From Histoplasma ohiense (lineage: Eukaryota; Ascomycota; Eurotiomycetes; Onygenales; Ajellomycetaceae), in the NCBI GenBank assembly GCA_017607445.1, contig JAEVHH010000002.1:7842001-7906000 (forward strand): DNA of 64,000 bases, in the 5' to 3' direction. The notes under the pieces were generated by a model. The model was not told the DNA's origin. It was given only the letters and a program-made list of their open reading frames with translations, and did not search any database. Position numbers and translations under genes: made by a program. Of the stretch, positions 11,305 through 23,830 are shown in pieces; positions within the stretch are counted from its first letter, which is position 1; the number at the start of each line of letters is the position of its first letter.

Positions 11305-12246
11305 ATCAGAAGCTCATTCTATCATATACACAGTCTGTCTTCATTCATTGTGTCAGATAGAGACAGTCAATTTGTCAGCACACTCTGAGCCTGTGTATGT
11401 CAATTATTAAGAATTGAACAAAAATTATCAACAGCATATCACTCAGAGACTGATGAAGCTACTGAGAGAATGATACAAATGATAAAGAACATCCTTCATA
11501 AGTTCTGCAATTACACACAAAACAACTGAAGCAATCTACTGCCACACACTGAGATTGCAATTAACAGTTGAGATTTCACTACAACAGACATAAGCTCATT
11601 CTTTCTTTTATATGAATACAACTTAGAGATTCTGAACTTCTCTGAGACTCTCTGAGAAATCACACACACCTGCAGCTTCATACAGACAGCAGAGAATATT
11701 GTAAGCAAGCTGAAGAAAGTCTGTGAATGAGCAGAAGCTTCAATGATCAATGTTCAGTAAAATTATAAAAATCAAATGAACATCAGAAGAAGTTCTGCAA
11801 CTCAATATTATATAAAAGACAAAATCTGATTGAATCTCAAGAATATAAGAACAGACCACCCCTCACATACACTAGATTATCACCACATCAAGTATACAGT
11901 GAAGAAAGTGTTAGACACACACAATTATCAACTCAACACTCTATCTGACATTCATGACATCTTTCATACAAACCTGCTCCAACCCACAGCTGAGAATCCA
12001 TTCCCCTCACAGAGAATCTCTGATTGACAGCCACCCATCATTATAGAAAAAGACAATGAACTCAAGTGAGAAATCAAAGCAATTCTTGATGATAGAACCA
12101 ACTGTCACTGTTGTGAATATCTTGTCAAATGAGTAGAATATGATTGTCTGATCTGAAAATCTGCATCTGTCTTGAAGGACACTGCTGCCCTCAACATCTA
12201 CAAGTTCTCACTCATTTCAATAGAGAGGGATAATGTGATGGGTTAG
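11305..12246 (+). pseudogene. pol: A2 pol end: integrase C-part and chromodomain
   Basis: Continues the A2 integrase from the position equivalent to 4153, with VSDRDSQF near 11350 and a TER box near 11460, so the second and third acidic residues of the catalytic triad are readable. The chromodomain region (about 12055-12190) is more decayed than in A1: the WEIKAILDN stretch has a stop for Trp, and VKWVEYD has lost its Trp. The frame reaches TAG at 12244-12246, inside the LTR. Confidence 0.85.
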
Positions 12247-12830
12247 CATCTGTTATTAATTAACTTACACAATCAACTTCTCTTCTGCATCTGCTTGTTT
12301 CTGACTGTTGTGATCTTGTGTAATCCTCAATATTCTTTCACTCTGTGCTCTGTATTTGTGTAGTTTCTAACAATTCTTCTGTGTAGCTCTTAATATTCTT
12401 CTGCTCTGTGCTCTGTGCTCATGTAGTCTCTAATGATTCTTTCATGTAGCTTCTTACATTCTCTCACTCTGTGTTCCACACTTATATAGTCTCTAATAAT
12501 TCTTCTGTGTAGCTTCTTACATTCTTCTGCTCTGTGTTCTGCACTCATATAGTCTCTAACAATTCTTTCATGTAGCTCTCAATGATTTCTTCATCTCATA
12601 TTCCACACTTGTGTAACTTCTAACAATTCTTATACATACCTCTTAATGTTCTTCCACTCTGCACTTCACTGTGGAGTGGCTTCTGATATTCTTTCATCTC
12701 AAACTTTCCTCTATAAGAACCTTCTTTGTACAACCTTTTCTTCTGATTTCTTTTCTCTTTCTTTCCTTAATCAATTTGTAATCTGTAATTAGAATAGTAT
12801 CAAATCGTTAATCGAAGTACGCCCGTTACA
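12234..12830 (+). repeat. A2 3' LTR (597 bp)
   Basis: Begins TGTGATGGGTTAGCATC after the purine tract TAGAGAGGGATAA and ends GCCCGTTACA. It is 63 bp longer than the A1 LTR, explained by a fifth unit of the internal tandem repeat. The terminal CpG-bearing block is identical to that of A1. Confidence 0.93.
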
Positions 12831-13521
12831 CTGATGTTGCAATCATCACAGTAATATCACAATTAATGAATGATGATCACTGACACTCAATTGTGTTTTG
12901 ATCTAGAAAGCTCACAGAAACAGAAAGATGTTATCAAATATATAATCTAGAAATATTGCTGATTGTAGAAGCTTTCAGACAATGACATCACTACTTATAT
13001 AATAGCAGGCACTCAATAACTGTTTTATCTGACCATGTCAATCTCTGATGCTTCATGACAACAAAGCAGCTAAATGAGTGTCAGATTTGCTGGATGAAAA
13101 TGCTCTCAGTGTTCAATTTTGAAATAGAGCATCATTCTGAAAAAAATAATCCTGCAGATGTATCAAGTTGTTGTTCAGATTTTGTAAAATACACAGCTCT
13201 CTTGACAGAGCTTTCTACTCTGCAAGAGAAACTGCATAAGAAGATCTTTAAATCACTAAAGACAAAAGAAAACACAAAGTTAGATTAATGTATCAAGATA
13301 ATGTGAAAAGATCTGCAAGCTAATGAAAATTGTTGAATGAAGAAGTTTATAGTCATCAATAATAACAATCTCTGCAGAATAAAGAATGCATCTGTAGATA
13401 AGAATGAGATTGCAGATGTTACAAAGTTAAATCTAGAGACTCTGATGTTACAGATTCTAGCTGTCAAGATATTTGAGTCTGAAACAGTCTATCATAAAGA
13501 GATAGCTGAATCTATCATCAA
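12831..13521 (+). pseudogene. pol: C1 RNase H fragment
   Basis: Matches the RNase H region of C3 (about 37610-38290). It reads SDVAIITVISQLMND, then SRKLTETERCYQIY, LEILLIVEAF, VLSDHVNLRCF and EKNNPADVSSC, the familiar Ty3 RNase H order ending in a linker toward integrase. It is cut at 13521 by the A3 LTR; the homologous sequence continues at 25850. Confidence 0.85.
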
Positions 13522-14120
13522 TGTAATGGGCGTACTTCGATTAACAATTTGATACTATTCTAATTACAGATTATGAATTGATTAAGGAAAGAAAGAGAAA
13601 AGAAATCAGAAGAAAAGATCATATAAAGAGGGTTCTTATAGAGGGAATTTTGAAGTGAAAGAATATCAGAAGCTGCTCCACAGTGAAGTATGAAGTGAAA
13701 GAACATTAAGAGCTACATGAAAGAATTATTAGAAACTACATGAGTGTGGAGTGTGGGGCAGAAGAATCATTGAGAGCTACATGAAAGAATTGTTAGAAAC
13801 TACACAAGTGCAGAGTGTGGGGTGGGAGAATCATTGAGAGCTACATAAAAGAATCATTAGAAACTACATGAGCACAGAGCATGAGATAGAAGAATCATTG
13901 AAGACTATGTGAAAGAATTGTTGAAGACTATACAAGTGTGGAACATGAAGTGAGAGAATGTTAGAAGCTACATGAAAGAATTGTTAGAGACTACATAAGT
14001 GCAGAGCACAGAGCAGAAGAACATTGAGAATTATATAAGATCACAACAGTCAGAAACAAGCAGATGCAGAAGAAGAGTTGATTGTGTAAGTTAATTACTA
14101 ACAGATACTAATCTGTCACA
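13522..14120 (-). repeat. A3 3' LTR (599 bp, reverse)
   Basis: Reverse complement of the family A LTR: begins TGTAATGGGCGTACTTCG and ends CTGTCACA, followed by TTATCCCTCTC, the complement of the polypurine tract. It keeps two CpGs near its left end, while the other A3 LTR keeps none there. Confidence 0.93.
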
Positions 14121-15038
14121 TTATCCCTCTCTATCAGAATGAGTGAGAACTTATAGATGTTGAGAGTAGTGATGTTCTTCAAGACAGATGCAGATTTTCA
14201 GATTGAATGATTGTATTCTATTCATTTGATGAGGTATTCACAGCAGTGGTGGTTGATTCTATTATCAAGAATTGCTTTGATTTCTCATTTGAGTTTATTG
14301 TCTTCTTCTATAATGGTGAGTGGCTGTTAATTGAAGATTCTCTGTGAGGGGAATGAATTCTCAGCTGTGGGTTGGAGCAGGTTTGTATGAAAGATGTTGT
14401 GAATATCAGACAGAGTGTTGAGTTAATAATTGTGTGTGTCTAGCACTTTCTTCACTCTATACTTGATATGATGATAATCTAGTGTACATAAGAAGTGATC
14501 TGTTTTTATGTTTTTGAGATTCAGTCAGATTTTGTCTTTTATATGATATTGAGTTGCAGAACTTCTTCTGATGTTTGTTTGATTTTTATAATTTTGCTGA
14601 GTGCTGATCATTGAAGCTTCTGCTCATTTGTAAGCTTTCTTCAGCTTACTCACAATGTTCTCTGCTGTCTGTATGAGACTGTGAATGTACATGATTTCTT
14701 GAAGAGTCTTGAGAAAGTTCAGAATCTCTAAGTTGTATTCATATAGAAGAAAAAATGAGCTTACATCTGTTGTAGTAGAATCTCAACTGTTAATCACAAT
14801 CTCAGTGTGTGACAGCAGATTGCTTCAGTTGTCTTGTATGTAATTACAGAACTTATAAAGAATGTTCTTTACTGTTTATATCATTCTCTTGATAGCTTCA
14901 TCAGTCTCTGGGTGGTACATTGTTGATAACTTTCATTCAATTCTTAATAATTGATATATATGAGTTCAGAGTGCACTGATGAACTGACTGTCTCTATCTG
15001 ACACAATGAATGAAGACAGACTGTGTATATAATAGAAT
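14108..15038 (-). pseudogene. pol: A3 pol end: integrase C-part and chromodomain
   Basis: Minus-strand continuation of the A3 integrase, from the A4 insertion at 15038 to a stop at 14108-14110 in the LTR. On the minus strand it reads VSDRDSQF near 15000 and a TERx box near 14890, followed by the C-terminal integrase segment and a decayed chromodomain at about 14140-14310. Many codons are changed by G-to-A and C-to-T. Confidence 0.82.
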
Positions 15039-15572
15039 TGTGACGGGTTAGCATCTGTTAGTAATTAACTTACGCAATCAACTCTTCTTCTGCATCTGCT
15101 TGTTTCTGATTGCTGTGATCTTGTGTAATTCTCAATGTTCTTCTGCTTCATGCTCTGTGCTTGTGTAGTTTCTAATGATTCTTCTGTGTAGCTCTTAATG
15201 TTCTTCCACTCTGTGCTCTGTGCTTGTATAGTCTCTAATGATTCTTTCATATAGCTTCTAATGTTCTCCTACTCTGTGTTCCGCACTCACATAGTCTCTA
15301 ACAATTCTTTCATATAGCTCTCAATGATTCCTCCATCCCATGCTCTGTATTTGTGTAGTTTCTAACAATTCTTACACATACTTCTTAATGTTCTTCCACT
15401 CTGCACTCCACTGTGGAGCAGCTTCTGATATTCTTCCACTCTGAACTTTTCTCTATAAGAATCCTCTTTGTATGATCTTTTCTTCTGATTTCTTTTCTCT
15501 TTCTTTTCTTAATCAATTTGTAATCTGTAATTAGAATAGTATCAAATCATTAATTGAAGTATACTCATTACA
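15039..15572 (+). repeat. A4 5' LTR (534 bp)
   Basis: Begins TGTGACGGGTTAGCATC and ends ACTCATTACA. The terminal block that is CpG-bearing in A1 and A2 is fully decayed here (ATCATTAATTGAAGTATAC). A TATA-like CTATAAG lies near 15450. Confidence 0.94.
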
Positions 15573-15959
15573 TTAGAAATTGATTCTTCTGTGTTTAAGA
15601 TCTGAGTGTCTTGTTATTAGTTCTTACATCTGAGTGCATCATTATCAGTTCTTACATCTGAGTGTGTTGTTACCAGTTCTTACACCCGAGTGCATTGTTT
15701 ACAGATCTGAGTGTCTAGTTGTTACAAGAGATCTCTTGTGGATCTGAGTGTTCTTATCATTAGTTATATAGACTGTTGTGTCTAAGTGTCTGAAACACAA
15801 TCAACTGTGTTCTATGAGGTCTGAGTGTCTATGAACTGTAACACTGTGAATAGCATTCACAAAGAAGCTTGATTAAGCTTAGTGCTGCAACACTGCAAAT
15901 AGTGTCTGTGAGAGAATCAAGTGCCTACAAGTATTTCTTTTCTTTTTTTTTATTATTAT
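15573..15959 (+). repeat. A4 leader with short imperfect tandem repeats
   Basis: Untranslated leader between the 5' LTR and gag. A unit of about 28-31 bp with core TCTGAGTG...TTGTTA.CAGTTCTTACA recurs from about 15600 to 15700, with further TCTGAGTG cores to about 15830. It contains a 16-bp palindrome, ACAAGAGATCTCTTGT, near 15723. The same array occurs in A3 in reverse (about 25020-25240), so it belongs to the family. It could be a packaging or dimerisation signal, but that is inference. Confidence 0.7.
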
Positions 15960-17066
15960 ATGTTCTTAGATATCAAAATGAACTACAAGCAATTCTACAA
16001 ACATCCACCACATTCAAATATAATGGATGATAACTTAGATCTACAAAGCATTCTTCAGCAGCAGATGCTACAGATGACTGAATTGCAACAATGATTTGCT
16101 GAGATGAGCACTCCCACATTCATCATTTCTTCTACACCCATGTCTCATGAAAAGTCCTCAAGAGAGAAGCTCTCAATCCTCAACAAATACAAGAGAGATC
16201 TAGTACTCTATCTCATGTGAAAGTCAAAAGTGAATGTCAAATTGAACATTGATGAATGAGCAATAGACTCACTATCCAATCAAGCATGATATATCCATAG
16301 CAGATTGAATGGTGATGTGTTAGCAAAATTTCAACTCTGAATGAGTCATTGTCAGAATCATCAGTGTATGTCAGAGCTAGTCTTTCAACAACTCAATTCT
16401 CTCTTTCTTGATTCTACACTTCAAGTCAAGGCATTAGACTGACTTAATCAAACTCATCAGATGAATGTTGTGTTGACAACTTATCTTTCTGAATTTGATC
16501 ACAAGCTTCTAGAAGCAGATGGGCAAGACTGGAATGATGCTATTAAGATCAACATATTGTTCAAGAACTTGAACTTTCAGTTGCATAATCAAAATGTAGA
16601 GTGTTCAAAACTCTCAATATACAGTGAATTCTGTGCTGATCTTCATCTGTTGAACAACAATCTGTCTCAGTTTCATGCACTTCAAAATCACAGAAAATTC
16701 TGCTGAACAAATGTGTACATCTCAAACCACTCTGCAGCACCCCTCACCTCTGAATCAGAATCAATGAACTAAGTCTCATATGTAAATACAAGTTGCTCAA
16801 AGATTCTCAACATCTCAGAGAAGAATGCTGCTGACTGAATCATCAGAGAAGTCTGCATACACTGCAACAAGTCAGAGCACTTCATGAATCAATATTCAAA
16901 TGTGATCACTTCAAGTAAACCTCCCACATGTGTGAACACTGCATCGTCTGTGGATAGACAAGAACAGAGAAAAGACAAGCTCTCACTCTAAAACATAGAC
17001 AAGAGCTCAAGAAGTAGAAAGCTAGCTGAAGATTTGAGCAGAAAATACAAGCAGACACAATCATGA
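15960..17066 (+). pseudogene. gag: A4 gag
   Basis: Starts at ATG 15960 (MFLDIKMNYKQF), the start shared with A3. It reads as a Ty3 capsid: a Gln-rich N-terminal stretch (ILQQQMLQMTELQQ), then the conserved core (LDxLNQTHQMNVVLTTYLSEFDHKLLEADGQDW), and near 16851 a zinc knuckle CIHCNKSEHFMNQY in which the last Cys is Tyr. The frame ends with TGA at 17064-17066. Pol lies in the -1 frame with a small overlap, so the original family probably used frameshifting. Several internal TGA are present. Confidence 0.85.
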
Positions 17067-20000
17067 TCTCTGTCATTGTAAATAACTTAGTCAACATATA
17101 AGCAATGATAGACAGTGATTTTCTTCACTACACTCTTATAGACACCCAGCTGGTTGAGAAGCATAAGCTTCAGTATATCCTCTTTTTCAAATCATATAAG
17201 CTCAGTGAATTTGACAGCCTCAGAGGATCCACCTTCTACAACATGGTAAGATTTAATATTGATGTAGAAGAACATGAGAAAAAGAATGTATATGCATATG
17301 AAATACAAAACCTTGAGTACAATCTAATGCTCAGTCTATCATAACTCACAGAATTTGAAACCTTGTTGAATGCATGCAACTGCTGTCTTATTTTTTCAGA
17401 AGATGACTGTGTTTATGAGAAGAATGTTGATAGAACCACTGATCTCACTCAGATATCAGTGAAAGCATACAAACTACTAATTCATCAAGTGCATGAGAAG
17501 AAGAATGTCCAAGTGTTCACTGCTAGCATGATGGATATCAAGAAAGTGTTAGAAAAGTTAGAATCTAAAGATCTCAAGAAATCATACAAGAAACTATCTG
17601 AATTATATGAAGACTTTGCAGACATGTTCAATGAGAAAGAAGCTGAAAAGCTTCCCTCTCATCAAGAATCTGATATAGATCATATGATTGAGCTCATCAA
17701 AAAAGATGATAAAAATCTGCAACTGCTCTGGGGTTCTCTCTACAGTATATCACATAATGAGCTCCTCATTCTACAAAAAATGCTCAATGGATTACTAGAC
17801 AAAGACTTCATTTGTGTTAGCAACTCATCTGCTGCAGCATCTGTACTGTTTGTGAAGAAATCAGAAGATGGCTTATGATTCTGCATTGACTATTGAGAAC
17901 TCAACAAGATTATACAGAAGGATCAATATCTTCTCCCACTCATCAATGAAACACTCAAATGAATAGAAAAAGCAAAATGATTTACAAAACTTGACATCTC
18001 TGCAGCCTTCTACAAGATAAGAATTAATGAAGATGATGAATGGCTAACTGTCTTTTGTATATGTTACAGATTATACAAATGAACAGTGACTCTCTTTGAA
18101 TTAGTGAATGCTCTGAGTATGTTTCAGAAATACATTAACTGAGCTCTATGAGATCTGCTCAATGAGATCATCTCAGTGTATATGAATGATATCTTGATCT
18201 TCATCAATGAATTGCTCACTGAGCACTGTAAGCATGTATGACAAGTTCTTGACCATCTATAAAAAGCTGGACTGCAAGTGGACATTGACAAATGCAACTT
18301 TGAGATCAAGTCTACAATCTATCTAGAATTCATCATCAAAGCTGAAAAAGATGTATGTATGAATTCTAAGAAGGTGGAAGCAATCCTCAACTGAAAGACA
18401 TCAGTCTCAGTAAAAAGAACTAGAAGCTTTCTAGAATTTGTCAACTTCTATCAAAGATTTATCAAGAACTTCTTCAATATTGTATGATCACTAACAGATC
18501 TGATTTGAAAAGACACTGTATTCCAATGAACTGATGAAGTGGACACAGCATTCAAAAAGCTGAAGTGTATATTCACAAACACTTCAATGCTGCAATCATT
18601 CAATTCAGATAAGCATACAATTCTCAAAACAGACATCTCAGATTATGTAGTAGATGGAGCACTGATGCAATATGACAACAAAGATGTTCTACAATCTTGT
18701 GCTTTCATTTTGAAAAAGATGTCACTCACTGAATGCAACTATGAGATCTACAACAAGAAGCTTCTAGCAATTATACAATGCTTTGAAGAATGGGAATCTG
18801 AACTCATAAGTGTTGAGAGATTTGAGATTGTTATCAATTATAAGAATCTAGAGTACTTCACAATTACTTGTAAGTTCACTGAGAGGTATATGCATTGATC
18901 ATTGTTTCTTAGCTGTTTTTCATTCACAATTTGTTATTGATCTGAAGTAGAGAACACTCTTGTGAATGCTCTGTTCTGCTGAGAACAAGATATGCCATCT
19001 GATGACTTGAATGACAGATGGAAACACTGAGAGCATTGATTAATCAACTCTGCAATTATAGAAAGTTCTACACAATCAGATGAACCTTATATACATATCA
19101 ATCAGTTTCAAGCTCAAGAACCCTCACTCAAAGAACAATGAAGACTAGTGACAGAGACAGATAAATTCTGACAATAAGCTACTGAAGCTGTATGAAGCAA
19201 AGCATCTTGATTCCCCACAGATGTATACTCAAGAACAGATATCTCAGCATGTTTGATCAATGATGACAACTGCTTATGCTTTTGAAATAGACAATGGATC
19301 CCCAATTCAGAATCTCTATGAACACAGATCATGCAAGAAATTCATGACTTATCAATGATCAGACATTCAGAACACAAAATCATGTACAACATTGTCATCT
19401 GAGAATTCTACTGATCAGATATGTCAAAAAACATATGCTGGTTTGTACACAACTGTGATCACTGCAGCTCAGTGATGACATGATATAAATGCTGAAAAGG
19501 AATACTGAAGCCTCTATCTGTCTCTGACTGAATTTGATGTAATATAGCTATCAATTTTGCAGTTTTCTTATCTGAAAGTGAAGGTTCTACAAACATTCTA
19601 GTCATTGTCAACTGACTCAGCAAGGGTGTAATACTACAGCTCTGTGATAAGATGGACATCAAAGTAGTTGCAGATGCCTTCATCAGAAGCTCATTCTATT
19701 ATATACACAGTCTGCCTTCATTCATTGTGTCAGATAGAGACAGTCAATTCATCAGTGCACTCTGAGCTCATGTATGTCAATTATTAAGAATTGAATGAAA
19801 GTTATCAACAGTGTATCACTCAGAGACTGATGAAGCTACTGAGAGGATGATACAAATGATAAAGAACATTCTTCATAAGTTCTGCAATTATATACAAGAC
19901 AACTGAAGCAATCTGCTGCCACATGCTGAGATTGCAATTAACAGTTGAGATTCCACTACAATAGATGTAAGCTCATTCTTTCTTCTATACAGATACAACT

Positions 20001-20623
20001 TAGAGATTCTGAACTTCTCTGAGACTCTCTGAGAAATCATGTACATTCACAGCTCTATACAGATGGCAGAGAACATTGTGAGCAAGCTGAAGAAAACTCA
20101 CAAATGAGCAGAAGCTTCAATGATCAGTACTCAGTAAGATTATGAGAATCAAGTGAACATCAGAAGAAGTTCTGCAATCTGATATCATATAGAAGACAAA
20201 GTCTGACTAGATCTCAAGAACATAAGAATGAACCATCTCTTGTGTACACTAGATTATCATCACATCAAGTATACAGTGAAGGAAGTGCTAGACATACATG
20301 ATTATCAACTCAACACTCTGTCTGACATTTATAATATCTTTCATACAAATCTGCTCCGATCCGCAGCCAAGGATTCATTCCCCTCTCAGAGAACCTTCAA
20401 TTGGCAGCCATCTGCCATTGTAGAAGAAGATAATGAACTTGAGTGGGAAATTGAAGCAATTCTTGACAATAGAATCAACCATCACTGCTGTGAATATCTT
20501 ATCAAATGAATAGAATACAATTGTCTGACCTGGAAACTTGCATTCATCTTGAAGGACACCACCACCCTCAACATCTATGAGTCCTCACTCATCTCAGTAG
20601 AGGGGGATAATGTGACAGATTAG
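17040..20623 (+). pseudogene. pol: A4 pol: protease, RT, RNase H, integrase, chromodomain
   Basis: The frame opens just before the gag stop. Protease: MIDSD at 17107-17121, where A3 has MIDSG, so the active site is changed. RT spans about 17680-18500; the catalytic box is YMND (near 18180) in place of YxDD. RNase H about 18600-18960. Integrase about 19120-20300, with VSDRDSQF near 19725 and an ETDEATERM box near 19825. Chromodomain about 20430-20600 (LEWEIEAILDN, YLIK). The stop is TAG 20621-20623, inside the LTR. Besides many TGA there is a TAA at 17099 where A3 has CAA, so decay here is not limited to CpG. Confidence 0.9.
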
Positions 20624-21144
20624 CATCTGTTAGTAATTAACTTATACAATCAACTCTTCTTCTGCATCTGCTTGTTTCTGGTTGTTGTGATCTTATATAA
20701 TTCTCAATATTCTTCCACTCTGTGCTCTGTGCTTGTATAGTTTCTAATGATTCTTCTGCATAGCTCTTAATGTTCTTCCACTCTGTGCTCTGTGCTCATA
20801 TAGTCTCTAATGATTCTTCTGTGTAGCTTCTAATGTTCTTCCACTCTGTGTTTCACACTCACATAGTCTCTAATGATTCTTTCATGTAGCTCTCAATAAT
20901 TCCCCCATCCCACACTCTGCACTTGTGTAGTTTCTAATGATTCTTACATATATCTCTTAATGTTCTTCCGCTCCGCACTCCACTGTGGAGTGGCTTCTGA
21001 TATTCTTCCACTCTGAACTTTTCTCTATAAGAACCCTCTTTGTACAACCTTTTCTTCTGATTTCTTTTCTCTTTCTTTCCTTAATCAATTCATAATCTGT
21101 AATTAGGATAGTATCAAATCGTTAATTGAAGTACACCCGTTACA
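20611..21144 (+). repeat. A4 3' LTR (534 bp)
   Basis: Begins TGTGACAGATTAGCATC after AGAGGGGGATAA and ends CACCCGTTACA. Same length as the 5' LTR, with four 63-bp units. The right flank AGAAT repeats the bases before 15039. Confidence 0.94.
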
Positions 21145-21149
21145 AGAAT

Positions 21150-23830
21150 GAGTTTCTGATGAAGACATCTGCAACTACTTCAGTGTCCATTTTGTCACAG
21201 AGCTGTAGTATTACACTCTTGCTGAATCAGTTGACAATGACTAGAATGTTTGTAGAATCTTCACTTTCAGATAAGAAAACTGCAAAATTGATAGCTATAT
21301 CACATCAAGTTTGATTGAGAACAGATAGAAGCTTCAACATCTCTTTTCAGTGTTCACATTATACTGTCACTGAGCTGCAGTGATCACAGTTGTGTATGAA
21401 TCAGTGTATATCTTTTGACATATCTGATCAGTAGAATTTTTGAATGATGATGTTGTATATGATTTTGTATTCTGAGTGTCTGATCATCAGTGAGTCATGA
21501 ATTTCTTGCATGATCTGTGTTTGTAGAGATTCTGAATTGGAGACTCATTGTCTATCTTGAAAGTGTAAGCAGTTGTCATTGTTGATTGAATATGCTGAGA
21601 TATTCATTCTTGAGTATACATCTGCAGAGAATTGAGATGCTTTACTTTGTATGATTTCAGCAGCTTGCTGTCAGAATTCATCTGCTTCTGTTACTAGTCT
21701 TCATTGTTCTTTGAGCAAGAGTTCTTGAGCTTGAAACTGATTGATATGTATGTGAGATTTGTCTGATTGTGTAGAACTTTCTATGATCACAGAGTTGATT
21801 AACTGATGCTCTCAGTGTTTCCATCTGTTATCTAGATTATCAGATGGCATATTTTGTTCTCAGTGGAACAGAGCATCTGCAAGAGTGTTCTCTACTTCAG
21901 ATCAATAACAAATTATGAACAAAAAATAGCTAAGAAACAATGATCAACACATATATCTCTTGATGAGCTTATAAGTGATTGTGAAGTATTCTAAGTTTTT
22001 ATGATTGATAACAATCTCAAACTTCTTGACATTCATAAGTTCAGACTTTTATTCTTTGAGACATTATATGATTGCTAGAAGCTTCTTATCATAGATCTCA
22101 TAGTTGCATTCAGTGAATGACATTTTTTTCAAGATAAAGGCACAGAGTTGTAGAACATCTTTGTTATCATATTGCATTAATGCCTCATCTACTATATAAT
22201 CTGAGATGTCTGTTTTGAGAATTGTATGCTTATCTGAATTGAATGATTGCAGCATTGAGATGCTTGTGAACATATGCTTCAGCTTTTTGAATGCTGTGTT
22301 CACTTCATCAGTCCATTGAAATACAGCATCTTTCTGAGTCAGATTCATCAGTGATTGTATGATATTGAAGAAGTCTTTGATGAATCTTTGATAGAAGTTG
22401 ATGAATTCTAGAAAGCTTCTAGTCTCTTTTACTGAAACTGATGTCTCTCAGTTGAGGATTGCTTCCATCTTCTTAGAATCCATATGTATGTCTTTTTCAG
22501 CTTTGATGATGAATTCTAGATAGATTGTAGACTTGATCTCAAAGTTGCATTTGTCAATGTTCACTTGCAGTTCAGCTTTATGTAGACAGTCAAACATTTG
22601 TTGTATATGCTTACAGTGCTCAGTGAGCAGTTCATCAGTGAAGATCAGAATATCATTCATGTATGCTGAGATGATCTCATCAAGCAGATCTCATAGAGCT
22701 CAGTTAATGTATTTCTGAAATGTGCTCAGAGTGTTTGCTAATTCAAAGAGAGTCACTGTCCATTTGTATAATTCATAATGTATATGAAAAGTGGTTAGTC
22801 ATTCATCACCTTCATTAATTCTTATCTTATAGAAGACTGCAGAGATGTCAAGCTTTGTAAATCATTTTGTTTTTTCTATTCATTCAAGTATTTTGTTGAT
22901 GAGTGGAAGAGAATATTGATTCTTCTGTGTAATCTTGTTGAGTTCTTGATAGTCAATGCAGAATTGTAAGTCTTCTTCTGATTTCTTCATGAACAGTACA
23001 GATGCTGCAGTGAGTGAGTTGCTAATATAAATGAAGTCTTTGTTCAGTAATTCATTGAATGTTTTTCATAGAACAAGAAGCTCATCACACAATATACTGT
23101 AAAGAGAATCTCAGAGCAGTTGCAGATTCTTATCATCTTTCTTAATAAGCTCAATTGTATGATCTATATCAGATTCTCAGTGAGAGAGAAGCTTTTCAGC
23201 TTCTTTCTTATCAAACACATCTGCAAAGTCTTTGTATGATTTGAGTAGTTTCTTGTATGATTTCTTGAGATCTTTGAGTTCTAACTTTTCTAACACTTTT
23301 TTGATATCTGTCATGCTAGCAGTGAATACTTGGACATTCTTCTTTTCATGTGCTTGATGAGTTAGTAGTTTGTACACTTTCACTGATATCTGAGTGAGAT
23401 CAGTGGTTCTATTGACATTCTTCTCATAAACACAGTCATCTTCTGAGAAAATAAGACAGCAGTTGTATGTGTTCAACAAGGTTTCAAATTCTGTGAATTA
23501 TGATAGACTGAGTATTAGATTGTACTCAAGGTTTTGTATTTTGTATGCATATACATTCTTTTTCTCATGTCCTTCTACATTGATGTTAAATCTTACCATG
23601 TTGTAGGAGGCTGATCCTCTGGGGCTATCAAATTCACTAAGTTTATACAGTTTGAAAAAAAGAATATACTGAAGCTTATGCTTCTCAACCAGCTGAGTGT
23701 CTATAAGAGCATAATGAAGAAAACCACTGTCTATCATTGCTTGTATATTGACTAGGCTATTTACAATGACAGAGACTATAATTGTGTCTGCTTGCATCTT
23801 CTGCTCAAATCTTCAGCTAACTTCCTGCTT
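21150..23830 (-). pseudogene. pol: A3 pol: protease, RT, RNase H, integrase N-part
   Basis: Minus-strand pol, read leftward. Protease at about 23797-23498 with MIDSG intact. RT about 23170-22380, with YMND in place of YxDD near 22655 and LEFINFYQRFI near 22400. RNase H about 22350-21860 (ILKTDISDY, CNYEIYDKKLL, VINHKNLEYF). Integrase runs to 21150 where A4 interrupts, with D of the first catalytic position near 21310. Stops are frequent, mostly TGA. Confidence 0.87.

Larger units (their letters stand above)
2556..12830 (+). mobile_element. Ty3 chromovirus A2, interrupted by B1
   Basis: A family A copy seen from its reverse transcriptase to its 3' LTR. Its left part was cut by A1 at 2555/2556. 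B1 lies in its integrase gene: A2 sequence stops at 4153 and resumes at 11305 after the duplicated CCTTC. The 3' LTR ends at 12830, where RNase H sequence of family C element C1 begins, so A2 was inserted in C1. The expected duplication is CTGAT (12831-12835), with its partner outside the window. Confidence 0.9.
15039..21144 (+). mobile_element. Complete Ty3 chromovirus A4 (family A)
   Basis: A complete 6106-bp element with two 534-bp LTRs (15039-15572, 20611-21144) and the target-site duplication AGAAT (15034-15038, 21145-21149), inserted in the integrase of A3 in the opposite orientation. It is the best reference for the layout of family A: leader with short repeats, gag with a CCHC knuckle, pol in the -1 frame, chromodomain, then directly the polypurine tract (AGAGGGGGATAA). 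There is no room for an antisense gene between pol and the LTR. Confidence 0.96.
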
